Shown in pieces: positions 54,317 to 63,479 of a stretch of 64,000 nt of DNA (the stretch's first letter is position 1; each line of letters opens with the position of its first letter). Source of the stretch: Hyalangium ruber (GTDB lineage Bacteria > Myxococcota > Myxococcia > Myxococcales > Myxococcaceae); NCBI RefSeq assembly GCF_034259325.1, contig NZ_JAXIVS010000014.1, positions 248,001 to 312,000 of the forward strand, given 5' to 3'. The notes under the pieces are model-generated. The model saw nothing but the letters and a program-made list of their open reading frames with translations, made no database searches and was not told the DNA's origin. Both the position numbers and the translations under genes were made by a program.

Positions 54317-55954
54317 ATGTCGGCGTACTTCATTGCCTCGTCGGTGGTCGCGCTCCTGGTCGCGCTGTTCAACGCGCTGCTGGCTGGCTACGTGCTCGCC
54401 TCCGGCTGGCGCGACACCCGCCAGCGCCTCTTCGCCCTCGCCCCCGTCGGCGTCGCCCTCTTCGCGCTCTCCTGGTTCGTGCTACTCGTACACCCGGACA
54501 CCCGCGACTCCTCCCTGGTGTTCGCCTCCTGGGCCGCGCTGCTGTCCGTCTCGGGGTTCGTCGGTGATGCCCTGCTGGACCTGGGTCCCTCCCGCACTCG
54601 CCGCGTCCTGCTCTTCCTGCTCGGACTCGGGAGCCTCGTCCTCGCCGCCCTCTCCGGCGTCGTCGCCACGAGCTGGCGCACCGCGCTGGGCTCGGTGTTC
54701 CCCGAGGCCCTGGCCCTCGGCGCGGTGGCCTTCATCGGCGTGGCTCGCCTGCGACTCTGCCGCACTGAGAACGCGGCCATCCGGCGGCTCTCCCGGCACC
54801 TCACCGCCCTGGTCGTCGCCGCGCTGACCGTGGGCCTCTTCCGCGAGGGCATCGAGCTGGCGCGCGGCGGAGCCGTCGGCACCGTCGCCCTCCTGTGCGT
54901 CATCCTCGCCTCGGAGTCGATGGCCCTCAGCTACATCCTCCACGACCGCGTCGAGGTTCGCCTGCCCGTGGCTCGGGCGGTGACCCATGCGCTGCTCGCC
55001 ATCGGCGCGGCCTTCCTCGTCGTCGCGTTGCTGCGGGCGCTGGGCTACTCCGTGGACCTCGGCCAGATGACCGTCACCGTGGGCGTGGCGCTCGTGGCCT
55101 CGCTGCTCTTCGTGGGGCTGGGAGATCCGCTCAGCCGGGGCCTCGAGTTCCTCCTGTTCCCCAAACAGGCCCGGCTCACCGGGATGCTCTCCGCCTCCCG
55201 CGCCGAGGCCGCCGCGCTGCGCAGCCGCCTGGAGCGCGCCGAGCGTCTGGCCATCGCCGGCGAGCTGGCCGCCTCCGTGGCCCATGAAATCAAGAACCCC
55301 CTGGCTGCCCTGCGCGGCTACGCGGAGCTGCTCGGGGATGCTCCGGCCCACGTGGCCCCCGAGCAGCGGGCTCGCTTCGAGAAGGCGGTGCGCATCATCC
55401 GCGAGGAGAGCGACCGCATCGACGCCAAGGTGGCCGAGCTGCTGAGCCTCGGGCGTGCGCCGAAGGGCCGACAGGAGGGGCGGCCGCTGGACGTGGCGCG
55501 CGTGGTGCTCGAGGCGGTGGCCGTGGCCGAGGGCGAAGTGGACATCCCGCACATCTCCGCGAGGCTGGACCCGACGCTGAAGGTGGTGGGAGACGAGGAC
55601 GAGCTGCGCGGCGTGCTGCTCAACCTGCTGAAGAACGCCGGCGAGGCGATGCGCGGCGGCACGGGCGGGCGCATCGAGGTGGTGGCCCAGCGCGAGGAGG
55701 ACAGCGTGGCGATCGAGGTGCGCGATGAGGGCCAGGGGCTCGGCGCGGTGGACCGCGAGCAGCTCTTCCGTCCCTTCTACACGACCAAGTCGGGAGGCAC
55801 GGGGCTGGGGCTGGCCATCTCTCGCTCGGCCATCGAGGCGGCGGGAGGGAAGCTGAGCCTGCTGCCCCGCGAGGACCGCGTCGGCGCGGTGGCTCGGGTG
55901 GTGTTGCCCGCGGCGCCCCAGAACTCCGGTGCCGCCAGGGAGGAGACGCGATGA
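54317..55954 (+). CDS. Membrane sensor histidine kinase, NtrB-like
   Basis: A 545-residue kinase starting at ATG 54317 with GAGGA 7 nt upstream; the open frame to 54113 is an extension. Residues 1-275 hold about eight hydrophobic helices, probably a 7TM-type sensor. After a linker the H-box ASVAHEIKNPLAALRGYAELL has its His at about 322. N-box NLLKNAGEAM, G-box DEGQGLG and FYTTKSGGTGLGLAI follow. The 3' end overlaps the response regulator gene (ATGA overlap), so the two form a coupled two-component system. The ligand of the membrane domain is unknown. Confidence 0.92.
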   Translation: MSAYFIASSVVALLVALFNALLAGYVLASGWRDTRQRLFALAPVGVALFALSWFVLLVHPDTRDSSLVFASWAALLSVSGFVGDALLDLGPSRTRRVLLFLLGLGSLVLAALSGVVATSWRTALGSVFPEALALGAVAFIGVARLRLCRTENAAIRRLSRHLTALVVAALTVGLFREGIELARGGAVGTVALLCVILASESMALSYILHDRVEVRLPVARAVTHALLAIGAAFLVVALLRALGYSVDLGQMTVTVGVALVASLLFVGLGDPLSRGLEFLLFPKQARLTGMLSASRAEAAALRSRLERAERLAIAGELAASVAHEIKNPLAALRGYAELLGDAPAHVAPEQRARFEKAVRIIREESDRIDAKVAELLSLGRAPKGRQEGRPLDVARVVLEAVAVAEGEVDIPHISARLDPTLKVVGDEDELRGVLLNLLKNAGEAMRGGTGGRIEVVAQREEDSVAIEVRDEGQGLGAVDREQLFRPFYTTKSGGTGLGLAISRSAIEAAGGKLSLLPREDRVGAVARVVLPAAPQNSGAAREETR

Positions 55955-57384
55955 CAGCCGAGGCAGGCGAGGCGCACCGGACCGAGGTGGCCATCGTCGA
56001 GGACGAGCGCAACCTGCGCGAGCTCTACCTGGACGTGCTGAGCGCGCGAGGGCTGCACGTGGTGCCGCTCGAGTCGGTGGCGCAGGCGGAGGCGTACCTG
56101 TCCCAGCGCGCGCCGGACCTGCTGGTGCTGGACGTGAAGCTGGGGGACGGGGACGGGCTGGTGCTGCTCGACAAGCTCCGGTCCCAGGGGTCGCGCACTC
56201 CGGTCATCGTGGTGACGGCCTTCGGCACGGTGGAGCGCGCGGTGCAGGCGCTGCGCGCGGGGGCGGCGGATTTCCTCGTGAAGCCGTTCAGCAACGAGCG
56301 GCTGGTGTCCGCGGTGGCGGCGGCGCTGGAGGCCGGGCGGCGCTGGGAGGAGCTGGAGCTGGCGGCGCCGAAGCTCGAGGCGCGCAAGGCACCCGGCGGC
56401 GAGCTCGTCGGCACCGAGGGCGGATTGAAGGACGTGGCGGCGCTGTTGCCCCGGGTGGCCGCCTCGGACGCCACCGTGCTGGTGCGTGGCGAGTCCGGCA
56501 CTGGCAAAGAGCTGGTGGCCCGCGCCATCCACGCCGCCTCGCCCCGCATGGACGGGCCCTTCGTCTCCGTGAACTGCGCGGCGCTGCCGGCCTCGCTGCT
56601 GGAGTCCGAGCTGTTCGGCTTCGAGCGCGGCGCCTTCACGGGCGCTCATGCTCGGCGCAAGGGCCTCATCGAAGCAGCCGACGGAGGCACGCTCTTCCTG
56701 GACGAGATCGGCGACATGGCGCTGGAGGCCCAGTCGCGCCTGCTGCGCGTGCTCCAGGAGCGGGAGCTCACCCGCATCGGTGGACGCGAGGCGGTGCGGG
56801 TGGACCTGCGTGTCATCTCCGCCACGCACCGGGACCTCGACGCCATGGCCTCGGGAGGCCAGTTCCGCGCGGACCTGCTCTACCGGCTGGCGGTCATCCC
56901 CATCCACCTGCCCGCGCTGCGAGAGCGCGCCGAGGACATCCCCGGCCTCATCGAGCACTTCCTGGACAAGCACGCGACGCGCAAGGGCCTGCGCGTGCCC
57001 CGCCCGGACTCCGAGGTGCTGCGGCGCGCGGTGGCGTACCCCTGGCCCGGCAACGTGCGCGAGCTGGAGAACTTCGTCGAGCGCGCCGTGGTGCTCGGTC
57101 GCTTCGATGGGGAGTCGCTCCGGGTCCCCACGAAGGCCCCACCTCCCATGGCTGCGCGAGAGGAGCCCCGGGTCTCCGAGGTGGCACCCGCACCGGAGGA
57201 AGCCGGCTCCGTCGCGACGCTGCGGGAGGCCGTGGCCCGCGCGGAACGTGCCGCCGTCGTCGCCGCGCTCCAGGCGGCGCGAGGGCAGAAGACGGTGGCC
57301 GCCCGACTCTTGGGGGTGAGCTACAAGACCCTCTTCAACAAGATCCACGAGCACGACATCCGCGAGGAGCTGCACATCGGCTGA
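55951..57384 (+). CDS. NtrC-family response regulator
   Basis: A 477-residue sigma-54 activator. Receiver domain (1-125) with EDERN and Asp61 in [12 protein letters not shown], Thr in VVTAFGTVE, Lys in VKPFS. AAA+ domain (about 150-385) with GESGTGKE near 180, GAFTGA near 229, LDEIGDMA, and [16 protein letters not shown] Pro/Glu-rich linker leads to a Fis-type helix-turn-helix (about 430-477; [15 protein letters not shown]). It is coupled to the kinase by a 4-nt overlap. The targets should have sigma-54 promoters; none is obvious next to it. Confidence 0.95.
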   Translation: MTAEAGEAHRTEVAIVEDERNLRELYLDVLSARGLHVVPLESVAQAEAYLSQRAPDLLVLDVKLGDGDGLVLLDKLRSQGSRTPVIVVTAFGTVERAVQALRAGAADFLVKPFSNERLVSAVAAALEAGRRWEELELAAPKLEARKAPGGELVGTEGGLKDVAALLPRVAASDATVLVRGESGTGKELVARAIHAASPRMDGPFVSVNCAALPASLLESELFGFERGAFTGAHARRKGLIEAADGGTLFLDEIGDMALEAQSRLLRVLQERELTRIGGREAVRVDLRVISATHRDLDAMASGGQFRADLLYRLAVIPIHLPALRERAEDIPGLIEHFLDKHATRKGLRVPRPDSEVLRRAVAYPWPGNVRELENFVERAVVLGRFDGESLRVPTKAPPPMAAREEPRVSEVAPAPEEAGSVATLREAVARAERAAVVAALQAARGQKTVAARLLGVSYKTLFNKIHEHDIREELHIG

Positions 57385-57386
57385 GC

Positions 57387-58649
57387 TCACCGCACCACGC
57401 CGGGCAGCGCCTCCCGGTCCACGGGGAAGGCGAGCTCGAAGCGCGCGCCCTTGCCCGGCGCCGAATGCACCTCGAGCGTGCCGCCGTGGGCGATGGCGAT
57501 CTGCCGCGCCAGGTACAAGCCGAGCCCCAGCCCCGAGGAGCCCGGGCCCCGCGAGAAGCGCTCGAACAGCCGGGGCAGCAGGTGCGGAGCGATGCCCGGG
57601 CCCTGGTCGGAGACGATGAGGACGGCCCAGGTGCCGTCGTCGCGGACCTGCCGGAGGGCCTCCACCACCACGGGCAGCCCCGCGGGGGAGTGCTTCAGCG
57701 CGTTGGCGACGAGGTTCGAGAGCGCCTGGCGCAGGCGCTCCGGGTCGGCCACCACCACCAGCTCCTCGGGCCCCCGGCGCTGGACCTCGGTTCTGGGGCT
57801 CGTGGCGGCAGCGGCCACCTCCTCTACCAGCCGCACCAGGTCCACCGGCTGGGAGCGCAAGGCGAAGAGCCCCTGGTCCAGTCGCCCCACGTCGAGCAGG
57901 TCAGACGTCAGCCGCGTGAGCGCTTCGAGGACTCGGCTCGCCGCCAGGGCATCGCGCAGGTAGTTCGTGGCGTTCTCGCGCTCCGCCCGCTTGTGGATGA
58001 GTTCGATGCGCGTGCGCAGCGAGAACAGGTGGTTGCCCATGTCATGGGCGAAGACGGTGATGAGCTCGTCCGCGGCGGCGCGGCGGCCCTGCTCGGCGGC
58101 GCTCCGCGTCAACTGCTCCACGAGCTCGGCCCGGTGCGCCACCATGCCGAGCCACCGGGCAACGGTCTCCACGAAGCGCAGGTCATCCAGGGAGAAGAAG
58201 TCGGGCTGCGCCGAGGAGCACTCCAGCACCCCGCGCCGCACCCCGCCCAGTTCGATCGCGGCCGCGATGGCGGACCGGATTCCCAGCCCGAACTTGATGC
58301 CCGGCAGCTCCTCGGGGTCCTCGTCCTGGTGGCCGGTGTGCCAGGGCTTGCCGGTCTCGAAGACCTCGACGACGCGGCCGCGGTTGGCCAGCTGCAGCCG
58401 GTCCAGGCCCAGCCGCTTCTGCTGCCGGCCCATAGGGGTGTCGCTGACGCCCAGGGCCACGAGCGTCTGCGTCTGTGGCTCCAGGACGAAGACGTCCACC
58501 TTGTCGGCACGGAGGATGTCGCCGATGAGTTGGGCCGCACGGTCCAACGTGGGGCGCAGCTCCGCCGCTGGCAGGGCGAGGAGCTGCTCCAGGGTATGCC
58601 ACAGCCGTTCGCGTCGCGCGTTCTCGGGGTCAGAGGCAGGGTCGGACAC
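57387..58649 (-). CDS. GAF-domain sensor histidine kinase with atypical H-box
   Basis: About 420 residues if started at GTG 58649; the frame is open to 58868, but upstream codons cover a palindromic operator and look non-coding, so the start is uncertain. Residues 10-190 form a GAF domain (RADKVDVFVLEP, ALGVSDTPMG, GIRSAIAAAIELGG). The phospho-acceptor region reads VFAHDMGNHLFSLRTRI, a divergent H-box with Gly-Asn where Lys-Asn-Pro is usual. ATPase boxes NLVANALKHS, DQGPGIA and GLGLGLYLARQI are intact. No membrane helix. It converges with the NtrC gene with 2 nt between stops and is divergent from a membrane-protein operon. Confidence 0.85.
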   Translation of the reverse strand: MSDPASDPENARRERLWHTLEQLLALPAAELRPTLDRAAQLIGDILRADKVDVFVLEPQTQTLVALGVSDTPMGRQQKRLGLDRLQLANRGRVVEVFETGKPWHTGHQDEDPEELPGIKFGLGIRSAIAAAIELGGVRRGVLECSSAQPDFFSLDDLRFVETVARWLGMVAHRAELVEQLTRSAAEQGRRAAADELITVFAHDMGNHLFSLRTRIELIHKRAERENATNYLRDALAASRVLEALTRLTSDLLDVGRLDQGLFALRSQPVDLVRLVEEVAAAATSPRTEVQRRGPEELVVVADPERLRQALSNLVANALKHSPAGLPVVVEALRQVRDDGTWAVLIVSDQGPGIAPHLLPRLFERFSRGPGSSGLGLGLYLARQIAIAHGGTLEVHSAPGKGARFELAFPVDREALPGVVR

Positions 58650-58744
58650 GAGGGGAACATGTTCACCCGGCGTGCTGGGGATGAGTGGACGTAGGTCGAA
58701 GTGTCCCCGTGCCCTCTTGTCCGCTCCCCCGCCAGGGATACCTG

Positions 58745-58758
58745 TGTAACGCGTTACA
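58745..58758. promoter_or_regulatory. Perfect 14-bp palindrome TGTAACGCGTTACA, candidate operator
   Basis: An exact dyad in the intergenic region between the GAF kinase gene and the membrane-protein operon. It resembles a TetR/MarR-type operator half-site pair (GTAAC/GTTAC). No dedicated repressor gene is adjacent; either neighbour, or both, could be controlled. Confidence 0.45.
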
Positions 58759-58882
58759 TACCTCTGTCGCGCACGACACGCGCTGGGCCCCTGCTCCTCG
58801 GCCCGAGAGAGGGAAGAGCGCGGGGCACGATGCTTGCTCCCTCCCCGAGCGGCGCGCTGAAGCGCCATCGAAGGAGACCCTC

Positions 58883-59500
58883 ATGGGCGCTACATCCCTG
58901 GTCGCGGCGGGAAACCGACCGCACCGGCTGGACTCACTGTTGTGGTCGCTGGACCGTCCCGCGCGCGCGGCGCTGGAGTTGTCCCAGCGCCCGCTGTCGG
59001 CCACCCTGGCCCCGGCGCTGCTGGGCATCTTCCTGGTGGCGGCGGCCTCCGCGGCGGCCGGTTGCATCTCGCTGTCCGGCTTCAAGCTGGTGCCTCGGCT
59101 GGACGCGCTGCGCGCCGTGTTCGAGGCGCTGCTCGTCGTGGTGCCGGGCACCACCGTCTTCGCCATCTACCTGCGGCTGCGCATCCCCGCGCGCGCGTTC
59201 CTGGCCGCCACCGCCCTGGGGTTGTTCGCCGCTGGCGTGGTGGCCGCCTGCCTCCTGCCGCTCATGGCCTTCCTCGCGGTGGTCGCCATCGAGACGCGCT
59301 CCACGCTGCCCCTGCCCCTGCTCTTCGTGCCGGGCATCGCCCTGGCCACCGTGGGCGTCCTCGCCTCGCGGGTGATGACTTCGCTCGATGGCTCGCGGGC
59401 CGCGTACTGGCTGTCGCGCGCCTTCGTCTTCTTCCTCGTGGCCGTGTTCTTCCTGCGCATCAACGCGGCGGCGATCAAGGTCCACTTCCACGTCTGGTGA
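58883..59500 (+). CDS. Multi-pass membrane protein, unknown function
   Basis: A 205-residue protein starting at ATG 58883 with GAAGGAG 8 nt upstream. After a short cytoplasmic segment containing LLWSLDRPARAALELSQRP it has about five hydrophobic helices (PALLGIFLVAAASAAAGC, LLVVVPGTTVFAIYL, and others). No known family recognised, though the overall layout resembles Yip1-like or other small polytopic proteins. First of three closely spaced co-directional genes (5 and 10 nt gaps), so probably an operon. The second gene begins its membrane part with a comparable leader, suggesting distant paralogy. Confidence 0.75.
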   Translation: MGATSLVAAGNRPHRLDSLLWSLDRPARAALELSQRPLSATLAPALLGIFLVAAASAAAGCISLSGFKLVPRLDALRAVFEALLVVVPGTTVFAIYLRLRIPARAFLAATALGLFAAGVVAACLLPLMAFLAVVAIETRSTLPLPLLFVPGIALATVGVLASRVMTSLDGSRAAYWLSRAFVFFLVAVFFLRINAAAIKVHFHVW

Positions 59501-59505
59501 TTCCC

Positions 59506-60309
59506 ATGCATGCCCTGTCCTCACCGTCCATCGGGGCCTTGAGCCCCATCCCCGAGTCCCTGTCCTCTATCGAATCCCATCACGAGAACCCGAAGTCCGA
59601 GCGAGGGACCGTCGCGAAGAGCGAGCCGCTCTCGCCGTTCATGCCCTGGTCGGCGGAGGAGCGCGCCCCGCTGCCGCAGGTGGAGGCCCCCAGCGGAGAG
59701 CGCTCGCTGCTGGCGGATCTGCTGCGTGAGCCGTCCGCGGTCACCGAGCGGCTGTTGGAGCCGTCACGGCTCCAGGGGTTGGTGCTGGGCTCGGTGGCCA
59801 TCATCACCCTGAGCACGAGCTTCTTCGCCGCCACGGCGAGCGCGGCGCGGGGCAAGGAGGCGTGGTGGGGCGCGGCGGTGCTCACCTCGCTCAACGTGTT
59901 GATGTCGCTGGCGGCCTCGCTGGGCCCCATCTACGCCACGGGCATCCTGGTGGCGGCGCGGGTGCCGCTGGCGCGGCTGGTGGCGGCGCTGCTGGCGGCC
60001 ACGGCGGCGGGCTCGCTGCTGCTGGCGGGGATGGCGCCCGCGCTGTACCTGGTGTGGCGGCTGGATGGGGAGTGGAGCGGGCCGCTGATGCTCGTCTCGG
60101 CGTTCCTGCTCTCGGGCGCGGCGGCGGGGGCGCGCATCCACCGGCTGCTGAGCGTGATGGCGGAGACGGTGACGCGCTCGGCGCTGGGCGAGGCGGCGAA
60201 GCTGAGCCCGGAGGACGCGTTCCGCGTGGGCATCCTCGCGCGCGTCTCCTGGATGATGTTGGCGTTCACCCTGGCCCTGGGTTTCTGGGCCTTCAACGCG
60301 CTGGGCTGA
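59506..60309 (+). CDS. Multi-pass membrane protein, unknown function
   Basis: A 267-residue protein starting 5 nt after the previous stop. Residues 1-75 are a Ser/Pro/Glu-rich cytoplasmic tail; LLADLLREPSAVTERLLEPS then precedes about five membrane helices (GLVLGSVAIITLSTSFFAAT, VLMSLAASLGPIYATGI, and a last helix ending WAFNALG). No enzyme motif. The segment before the first helix parallels that in the upstream gene. Part of the same operon as its two neighbours. Confidence 0.75.
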   Translation: MHALSSPSIGALSPIPESLSSIESHHENPKSERGTVAKSEPLSPFMPWSAEERAPLPQVEAPSGERSLLADLLREPSAVTERLLEPSRLQGLVLGSVAIITLSTSFFAATASAARGKEAWWGAAVLTSLNVLMSLAASLGPIYATGILVAARVPLARLVAALLAATAAGSLLLAGMAPALYLVWRLDGEWSGPLMLVSAFLLSGAAAGARIHRLLSVMAETVTRSALGEAAKLSPEDAFRVGILARVSWMMLAFTLALGFWAFNALG

Positions 60310-60319
60310 GGAGGCGGTC

Positions 60320-60961
60320 ATGACGGCGCTGTGGATTCTTCAGGCGTATGGCGTGCTGGGCGTGCTGGTGGCGGTGCTCGTGCTCGCGCGCGGGACGGGG
60401 GGCCCGCCGCGGGCACGGGTGGGACAGGCGCTGCTCACGGGGGTGCTGTGGCCCTTCATGCTGCCGGTGCTCCTGTCGCCGGGGGAGGCACCCGGGAGCG
60501 CGGTGACGGAGGCGCGCGGGGAGCGGGCGCGGCGGCTGGAGGAGGTAGCGGCGCGGCTCGAGGAGTGCTGGAAGCAGGCGGCGGTGGAGAGCGCGTGGGC
60601 GGCGGAGCCCGCGCGCGAGCACCAGGTGCTGGAGCGCTTCATCTCCCGGCTGCGGGCGCAGGAGCGGCGCCTGAAGGAGATGGAGGTGGCGCTGGCGGCG
60701 GCGCCGGCGAGCGTGAAGGAGCGGCTGGCGCGGCTGTACGAGAGCGCGGTGGCCGAGCTGGAGAACAGCATCGGCTTGGTGGAGGACCTCTCGGCGCAGC
60801 TCACGCTGCTGCGCTTCGCTCACCTGAGCAACCCCTCGGCGGCGCGGGTGGAGCGGGGCCACATCGAGGAGCTGCTGCTGCGCATCGAGTCGCTGGCCGA
60901 GGCCTCGCAGCCTCCGGGCAGTGAGACGGCCGCGCCTCCGCCCGCGGTGGCTCGCGCTTGA
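60320..60961 (+). CDS. Membrane-anchored coiled-coil protein
   Basis: A 213-residue protein with AGGAGG 6 nt before the ATG. An N-terminal helix (LWILQAYGVLGVLVAVLVLA, 4-23) and a second hydrophobic stretch (LLTGVLWPFMLPVLL) anchor it. Residues 65-200 are a long charged coiled coil (ERARRLEEVAARLEEC, SRLRAQERRLKEMEVAL). Third gene of the membrane-protein operon; a scaffold or partner of the two polytopic proteins is plausible. No family recognised. Confidence 0.72.
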   Translation: MTALWILQAYGVLGVLVAVLVLARGTGGPPRARVGQALLTGVLWPFMLPVLLSPGEAPGSAVTEARGERARRLEEVAARLEECWKQAAVESAWAAEPAREHQVLERFISRLRAQERRLKEMEVALAAAPASVKERLARLYESAVAELENSIGLVEDLSAQLTLLRFAHLSNPSAARVERGHIEELLLRIESLAEASQPPGSETAAPPPAVARA

Positions 60962-60971
60962 AGGGGCGGTA

Positions 60972-60989
60972 GGCGCTTTCTTCAGCGCC
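60972..60989. terminator. Bidirectional hairpin between convergent genes
   Basis: GGCGCT (60972-60977) and AGCGCC (60984-60989) pair perfectly over the loop TTCTTC. It overlaps the stop codon of the minus-strand dehydrogenase gene and lies 11 nt after the coiled-coil gene. Confidence 0.5.
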
Positions 60990-61998
60990 AGCCTTCGAGG
61001 GCGAGCTTGCCCACCATCTTCCCGGACTCGAGCTTCGCGTGCGCCTCGCGCAGGGTGGCGGCGGAGATGGGGGAGAGCTTCTCGGTGAGCGTGGTGCGCA
61101 GGCGGCCGGCGTCGAGCCACTCGGACACCTGCTTGAGGATCTGGTGCTGCTCGGCCATGTCGGGGGTGCCGAACATGGGGCGGGTGAACATGAGCTCCCA
61201 GGAGAAGCTCACGCTCTTCTGCATCAGCCGCCCGAGGTCCAGCGGGTCCTTGGTCTCGACGATGGAGGAGATGCGCCCGCGCGGTTTGATGACATCGCCC
61301 ATCACCGTCCAGTAGGCGGAGGTGTTGACGGTGTTGAGGATGTAGTCGACCTCGGGGGTGCCGGCGGCGCGAAGCTGGGCGGCGAGGTCCTCCTTGTGGT
61401 TGATGACGTGGTCGGCGCCCATCTTGCGGCACCAGTCCTGGGACTCGGGGCGGGAGGCGGTGGCGATGACGCGCAGCCCGGCGAGCTTGGCGAGCTGGAT
61501 GGCGATGGAGCCGACGCCGCCGGCGCCGTTGATGACGAGCAGGGAGCGGCCCGCGTGGCGGCCGCCCAGGTCGATGGCCATGCGCTCGAAGAGGGCCTCA
61601 TGGGCGGTGAGGGCGGTGAGGGGGATGGCGGCGGCCTGGGCGAAGTCGAGCGAGCGGGGCTTGGGCCCGACGATGCGCTCGTCGATGAGGTGCAGCTCAC
61701 TGTTGCTGCCGGGGCGGGTGATGCTGCCCGCGTAGAAGACGGCGTCGCCTTTGCGGAAGAGGGTGACGTCGGGGCCTGCGGCCTCCACCACGCCAGCGGC
61801 GTCCCAGCCGAGCACGCGGGGGGAGGACTCGGTCTTGTCCTTGGGGGAGCGGACCTTGGTGTCCACGGGGTTGACGGAGACGGCGTGGACGCGCACGAGC
61901 AGGTCATGCCCCTGGGGCTGAGGGTCGGGCAGCTCCACATCGAGCAGGGACTCGGGATCGGCGATGGGCAGGTAGCGCTTCAGGGCAACGGCCTTCAT
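60982..61998 (-). CDS. Zinc-type alcohol dehydrogenase-like / quinone oxidoreductase family protein
   Basis: A 338-residue medium-chain dehydrogenase. ATG at 61998 with CGGAGCG upstream. GroES-like N-terminal domain (VHAVSVNPVDTKVRSP, GWDAAGVVEAAG), Rossmann motif NGAGGVGSIAIQLAK near 155 for NADPH, and QHQILKQVSEWLDAG near the C-terminus. No structural-zinc Cys cluster is present, so it is of the zinc-independent quinone reductase-like subgroup despite the family name. Likely reduces quinones or enones. The gene is divergent from the toxin gene (about 100 bp). Confidence 0.9.
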   Translation of the reverse strand: MKAVALKRYLPIADPESLLDVELPDPQPQGHDLLVRVHAVSVNPVDTKVRSPKDKTESSPRVLGWDAAGVVEAAGPDVTLFRKGDAVFYAGSITRPGSNSELHLIDERIVGPKPRSLDFAQAAAIPLTALTAHEALFERMAIDLGGRHAGRSLLVINGAGGVGSIAIQLAKLAGLRVIATASRPESQDWCRKMGADHVINHKEDLAAQLRAAGTPEVDYILNTVNTSAYWTVMGDVIKPRGRISSIVETKDPLDLGRLMQKSVSFSWELMFTRPMFGTPDMAEQHQILKQVSEWLDAGRLRTTLTEKLSPISAATLREAHAKLESGKMVGKLALEGWR

Positions 61999-62098
61999 GG
62001 TTCGCTCCGGGGTATGGCTCGAGGCAGCGGCGGTGACCCTATCATCGTGCTTGGAGTGCCGTTCTCGTAGGCTGTAGCCCTTCTCGAGGGAGGGGCCT

Positions 62099-63466
62099 GT
62101 GAGCGCTCGTCTGGCCATTGCGGTCCTTCTGCTGGCCCTGTCTTGCGCGTGCGGAGGCGCACGGGGGGTGCGCCTCGACACGGGACATGGGGAGCCGCTG
62201 AAGTACGAGCCGCCCACCAGGAACAAGTCCATCAAGGTAGACAAGGGCGACTTCGAGGATGCGCTGGCGCGGCTGGTGGTGGAGGTGCCTCTGACCCTCC
62301 GCCCCGCTCGGGCAGGTGGGTTGGTGAGAGCCTCCACCTCCTCGCTCCACGAGGAGGACGCGCCATGGCAGCACCTGCTGCGCAAGAGCGTCGAAGGCTT
62401 ATGCGAGGCAGGCCAGCCGAAAAAGGACTGCCTGTCGCTGCTCGACGATGTGATGGGCCTGAGTGATACGGACAAGCTGGTAGTGGCACTGGGCCTGTCA
62501 TTTGCTCCCATGCGAGAGAGCATCGAGGAAGCGGTGCGGGACACGCTCACACCGAGGTTCTTCTACGCCGCCATCGCCACCAGCATGGTGACCTGGGTCG
62601 TCCTGGCGGCCAACCCCGAGCCGGTATTCACCAAGGCTGCGGCGGTGGTGTCAGCGGTGATGCTGATGTACCTGGGAGTAGACGCCTTCCTGGACATGGT
62701 GAAGGCGAGCTTCGAGCTGAAGCGGGCCACGGCCCAGGCCACCACCTTCGAGGAGCTGGAGGCCGCCGCCCAACGCTTTGGCCGTGTCATCGGGGTACAG
62801 AGCTCACGTGTCTTCATCCTCGCGGTGACGGTGCTGGTGAGCCGGGGCACGGCCGGAAGCGCTTCCTGGCTGGCCTCGAGGTTACCGCTGCTGCCGAGCT
62901 TCTCAGAGGCGGCGGTGCTGGGGGCCTCACAAGTGAACCTGAGGCTGGAAGCAGTAGGGCAGGTGAGCGCGGTGGCGGTGGTGGAAGGCAACCTCGTCAT
63001 CTCCCTGGCCCCTACCGCAATGGCCATGTCCGCAATGGGCTCGGGAGGGAATTCGGGGCCGGGTGGCCCCGCCTCCGGCGGTCCGGGAGAGTGGGTCCAG
63101 GTGAATGAGGGCATGTCCGAGAGTGCCCGCGGCTATCAGGCCCAAGTGACAGGAGCGCCTCGCGGCTATGCCTACCGGGTCAGGAGAGGTGGAGAGGAAG
63201 CGGACTTCGACGGCTTCCATGACGGAGTCCTGCTGGAGGCGAAGGGACCGAACTACGCGCAGTTCTTCGACAACAAGCTCGACCCGGAGAAGTTCTTCAC
63301 GGGTGTTGAGGCCATTCTCGGGCAGGCTCGACGTCAGCTCGTCGTCGCGCAGGGAACTCCCATCCGATGGCTCGTTGCCGAGGAGAAGTTCGCGGCGGCG
63401 CTGAGCAAGCTGTTCCAGGGTAGAAAGCTTCGCATCCAGGTCGTTCATGTTCCCCCCACTCCGTAA
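62099..63466 (+). CDS. SitA-like lipoprotein toxin with Tox-REase-5 domain
   Basis: A 455-residue predicted lipoprotein: signal MSARLAIAVLLLALS followed by CAC (Cys16/Cys18). Residues 150-195 hold two hydrophobic segments. A Gly/Ser/Pro hinge (about 315-335) leads to the C-terminal domain (about 340-455) with ESARGYQAQVTGA, D369-F-D371-GF, LLEAKGPNY (Glu380, Lys382) and QFFDNK. This is the core of Tox-REase-5, a restriction-endonuclease-fold toxin; the residues of a PD-(D/E)xK site are intact. An Imm52-type gene follows after 13 nt. Architecture matches Myxococcus SitA toxins delivered by TraA/TraB outer membrane exchange. Delivery is inferred, as no tra gene is in view. Confidence 0.85.
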   Translation: MSARLAIAVLLLALSCACGGARGVRLDTGHGEPLKYEPPTRNKSIKVDKGDFEDALARLVVEVPLTLRPARAGGLVRASTSSLHEEDAPWQHLLRKSVEGLCEAGQPKKDCLSLLDDVMGLSDTDKLVVALGLSFAPMRESIEEAVRDTLTPRFFYAAIATSMVTWVVLAANPEPVFTKAAAVVSAVMLMYLGVDAFLDMVKASFELKRATAQATTFEELEAAAQRFGRVIGVQSSRVFILAVTVLVSRGTAGSASWLASRLPLLPSFSEAAVLGASQVNLRLEAVGQVSAVAVVEGNLVISLAPTAMAMSAMGSGGNSGPGGPASGGPGEWVQVNEGMSESARGYQAQVTGAPRGYAYRVRRGGEEADFDGFHDGVLLEAKGPNYAQFFDNKLDPEKFFTGVEAILGQARRQLVVAQGTPIRWLVAEEKFAAALSKLFQGRKLRIQVVHVPPTP

Positions 63467-63479
63467 GCGAAGCGGCTGA

